NCBI GenBank assembly: GCA_020351995.1
Contig: CP070674.1
Location: 550,451 to 614,450 of the forward strand
Length of the DNA stretch: 64,000 bases
Source: Candidatus Zixiibacteriota bacterium
Lineage (GTDB): Bacteria; Zixibacteria; MSB-5A5; GN15; FEB-12
Reading direction: 5' to 3'
Part shown: positions 62,198 through 64,000 of the stretch, piece after piece
How positions within the stretch are numbered: position 1 is the first letter of the stretch
How the letters are laid out: every line of letters starts with the position of its first letter
Position numbers and translations under genes: made by a program
Notes under the pieces: generated by a model
The model's input: only the letters and a program-made list of their open reading frames with translations
Database searches by the model: none
Told to the model about the DNA's origin: nothing

Positions 62198-62226
62198 TTG
62201 CCATCAACCGCTATTGCCTGTTAATT
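62198..62226 (+). promoter_or_regulatory. Candidate near-leaderless promoter of the PDZ gene
   Basis: TTGCCA (62198-62203), 17 bp, TTAATT (62221-62226), then 8 nt to ATG 62235. No Shine-Dalgarno sequence is seen. Confidence 0.4.
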
Positions 62227-62234
62227 GTACCTTC

Positions 62235-63419
62235 ATGAAGAGCAAATTCTTCGCTATTGTAATGGTTGTCATAATGGGCGGGGCCTGCTCGGCCCAGGAC
62301 ACCTACTACTCCATATTCAGTTACAGTTACTTTATTCCCAGGGTACGCATCAACGACCGGGCAATATCGCTGCAGCAGAATGTCCTGCCTGAGCTTTACC
62401 GGGAGCGATCAGCGGCGCGCGATATGCGGTGGGTAGCTGAGAACGATAGCGCTATTACAACTTTCTGGCAACAGCAGGGAGACACGGTCCTTCACATCCT
62501 GAGAGAATTTTCCGGAATCGAGTGGTACGAATCCGAGTTTGATATATACTTGTTGAGATACTTTCCAACTATCGGTTCGCCGGATCCTCTAATAATCCCG
62601 GTCGGTGGTATGAAGCAGGGATCGCTCATTGAGGCGGCACCGGAGGGAAACCGGCTGATTTTCAATCTCGTGTTCCAGCTTGCCCGTCGTATGCTGGCAC
62701 AGGCCGATCAACGTGAGGATTCGGTTACGCTTTCAGTTGCCTATCATCCCCTGATGCGACCCGGGGCCTACCGGCTCGACAATCTGGCGTTGCTGTTGAC
62801 TTTCAACACGTGTCAGAATATCCTCGGGCTGGACTCAACCCTGGAAGCCTATGAATCGGCTTTTTGCAGGAACAAGTTTCCCGGGCGAGGGATCTTCGAA
62901 AACTACCTCAGGGACGCCTGGTTTCTATCACCAGATCAGACACTGGCGGACTGGATCGCCAGTGAACCCGCTAACTCCCAGCTGGTGTATGTGACGCGCC
63001 CGCCGCGGCGCGTGGAACCCGCTGCTGGAGATACGGCGGAGCAGTACGTTGAGGGTTTGCCCCTGAAGGGACGGTTGGGATTTTCTGTCAGACGGAGCGA
63101 AAGCAACCAGCTCGTTGTGGACAACATCGACATTTATCGACTGGCTTATGCCTGCGGACTGAGAACGGGTGATGTCATCAGACGGGTCGATGGCCGGGTG
63201 GTTAGAAACCAAAAGATTCTTATCGAAAATATACTGAACGGGTTGGAGAGAGGCGGTTCGGTAGTGCAGATTGTGAGGGAAGAACGCGCCGAAGAAGTGA
63301 TTATTCAGCCCATTTTGTTCGACCCGTTTTCGGAAGATTACCAGTTAGAAGAGGAGTACCTCGACGACTTTGATTCTCTTGACGTCGACACAAGCCTGAT
63401 ACCGACCGACGATTTCTGA
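62235..63419 (+). CDS. Exported PDZ-domain protein
   Basis: 394 aa from ATG 62235. A signal peptide ends near GGACSAQ, with the Cys leaving a lipoprotein possible. Residues about 25-265 form an alpha-rich domain with no known motif (MRWVAENDSAITTFWQQ, PVGGMKQGSLIEAAPEGN). Residues about 285-370 are a PDZ domain (GRLGFSVRRSESNQLV, IDIYRLAYACGLRTGDVIRR). The C-terminus is very acidic. No protease triad is evident, so it is more likely a peptide-binding or scaffold protein than a protease. Confidence 0.82.
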   Translation: MKSKFFAIVMVVIMGGACSAQDTYYSIFSYSYFIPRVRINDRAISLQQNVLPELYRERSAARDMRWVAENDSAITTFWQQQGDTVLHILREFSGIEWYESEFDIYLLRYFPTIGSPDPLIIPVGGMKQGSLIEAAPEGNRLIFNLVFQLARRMLAQADQREDSVTLSVAYHPLMRPGAYRLDNLALLLTFNTCQNILGLDSTLEAYESAFCRNKFPGRGIFENYLRDAWFLSPDQTLADWIASEPANSQLVYVTRPPRRVEPAAGDTAEQYVEGLPLKGRLGFSVRRSESNQLVVDNIDIYRLAYACGLRTGDVIRRVDGRVVRNQKILIENILNGLERGGSVVQIVREERAEEVIIQPILFDPFSEDYQLEEEYLDDFDSLDVDTSLIPTDDF

Positions 63420-63459
63420 TACATACTTACCGTTATCGAAATTTATGCAAGACATATGG

Positions 63460-63491
63460 CTCCGTCTTGATTTCGACGGAGCCTTTTTTCA
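63460..63491 (+). terminator. Rho-independent terminator of the PDZ gene
   Basis: A 9-bp stem GGCTCCGTC/GACGGAGCC (63460-63468 with 63477-63485), an 8-nt loop and six Ts to 63491. Confidence 0.9.
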
Positions 63492-63507
63492 ACTACACAA
63501 GTATTTT

Positions 63508-64000
63508 TTATTGTACCAACTTTTCTTCTGTTTTGGCGTCTAATTCAGACCCTTTGTCGCTGATACTCTTATCTTTCTTTATTTCGTCCCACCAGGCCGG
63601 GTGATGATGCTGCACTTCGCTGATCGTCATCTTGCCGGTCAACCAGGTGAACGACATCGGGTACTGTTCCGGGTGGAAGGCTACAAAGAAGAAGTGAAAG
63701 ATAGCGATAGCCAGGGTGGCCAGCCAGGCCTCGTAAAGGTGAATTGTCTCCGAAATCTTCACCACCCAGGCCGGCAAGAACGAGGTAAAGAAAGTCGGAT
63801 ACCACAAAACGAAACCGGTGAAAGCCATTACGAAAGTACCCCATACGAGAGCCCAGTACTCGGCCTTCATAGTGTAGTCGTAAAACCCGAACTTGGGTTT
63901 CTGATCGGTAAGTCCCAGATGGTATCTCAAATTCAAAAAGATGTCAGAAATATCCTTTTTCTCCGGGCGCAAGGCCTTGAACTGGTAGCGCCCGCGTTTG
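63508..64000 (-). CDS. Cytochrome b subunit, C-terminal part
   Basis: The gene runs off the right edge; only the last ~164 residues are in view. They include two membrane helices (about YWALVWGTFVMAFTGFVLWY and AWLATLAIAIFHFFFVAF) and the pieces ISETIHLYEAWLA, HFFFVAFHPEQYPMSF and LTGKMTISEVQHHHPAWW. Histidines in the helices would be heme ligands. The pattern fits the cytochrome b of formate dehydrogenase or related respiratory oxidoreductases (cytochrome b561 type). The C-terminus is Lys/Asp/Glu-rich. The catalytic partner is beyond the window. Confidence 0.85.
   Translation of the reverse strand, partial: KRGRYQFKALRPEKKDISDIFLNLRYHLGLTDQKPKFGFYDYTMKAEYWALVWGTFVMAFTGFVLWYPTFFTSFLPAWVVKISETIHLYEAWLATLAIAIFHFFFVAFHPEQYPMSFTWLTGKMTISEVQHHHPAWWDEIKKDKSISDKGSELDAKTEEKLVQ

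Overview
The window is chromosomal, gene-dense DNA of about 50-55% G+C from a Gram-negative (diderm) bacterium. It carries LPS export genes (lptF, lptG, lptE, lptC), Kdo synthesis genes (kdsA, kdsC, kdsD), a lipid A-type acyltransferase, murA, and several outer-membrane beta-barrel proteins (a PorV/PorQ type, an omptin type and an Omp85-like fusion). PorV/PorQ, the long LptF, a PASTA protein after rsmB and the many lipoproteins point to an uncultivated lineage near the FCB group. Zixibacteria is my best guess, but it is an inference from gene content only. I see no insertion sequence, prophage, CRISPR array or rRNA; the only RNA gene found is a tRNA-Glu.

Layout. 1-1.8 kb: two paralogous cysteine-rich repeat lipoproteins (the first cut by the window edge). 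2.0-4.5 kb: FetAB-type ABC exporter and a YhaM-type exoribonuclease, divergent from 4.6-7.8 kb lptF-lptG-methyltransferase. 7.8-12.3 kb: MscS channel, the SAM-cycle pair metK-ahcY, and a nucleotide-sugar pyrophosphorylase. 12.4-15.5 kb: a four-gene membrane cassette of unknown function (DUF6754 type) with a strong promoter. 15.8-19.5 kb: tRNA-Glu, a LonC-like protease and a histone H1-like protein. 19.5-24.2 kb: a giant peptidase/propeller/barrel fusion and murA. 24.5-30.4 kb: DUF4416, a GNAT, urocanase (hutU), a GT39 glycosyltransferase and imidazolonepropionase (hutI). 30.4-33.7 kb: lptE, PorV-like and small lipoproteins. 33.9-40.4 kb: yifB/comM, a B12-radical SAM protein, rsmB and a PASTA protein.

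40.7-44.6 kb holds the classical ffh-rpsP-khpA-rimM-trmD-rplS translation operon with a terminator. 44.7-50.8 kb: rsmD, rnhB, yraN, ispG, an omptin-like outer-membrane protease and an NFACT/Rqc2 protein. 51-55.4 kb: fumC, a PEGA lipoprotein, lysS and coaD. 55.4-60.7 kb, read right to left: kdsA-kdsC-kdsD-lpxL-lptC, then a ComEA/PilM-like pair. This is an envelope block in which lptA and lptB are missing from their usual place after lptC. 60.7-64 kb: a DUF4430 lipoprotein, a polytopic membrane protein, a PDZ protein and the C-terminal end of a cytochrome b subunit.

Two themes recur. Much of the window builds or remodels the cell envelope. Many promoters have a TATATT-like -10 box, and for several genes it lies only 6-8 nt before the start codon with no Shine-Dalgarno sequence, which suggests leaderless mRNAs. 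The most promising uncharacterised items are the DUF6754 four-gene membrane cassette, the omptin-like protease with all four catalytic residues, the peptidase-propeller-barrel fusion, and the H1-like protein with a zinc-finger-like tail.
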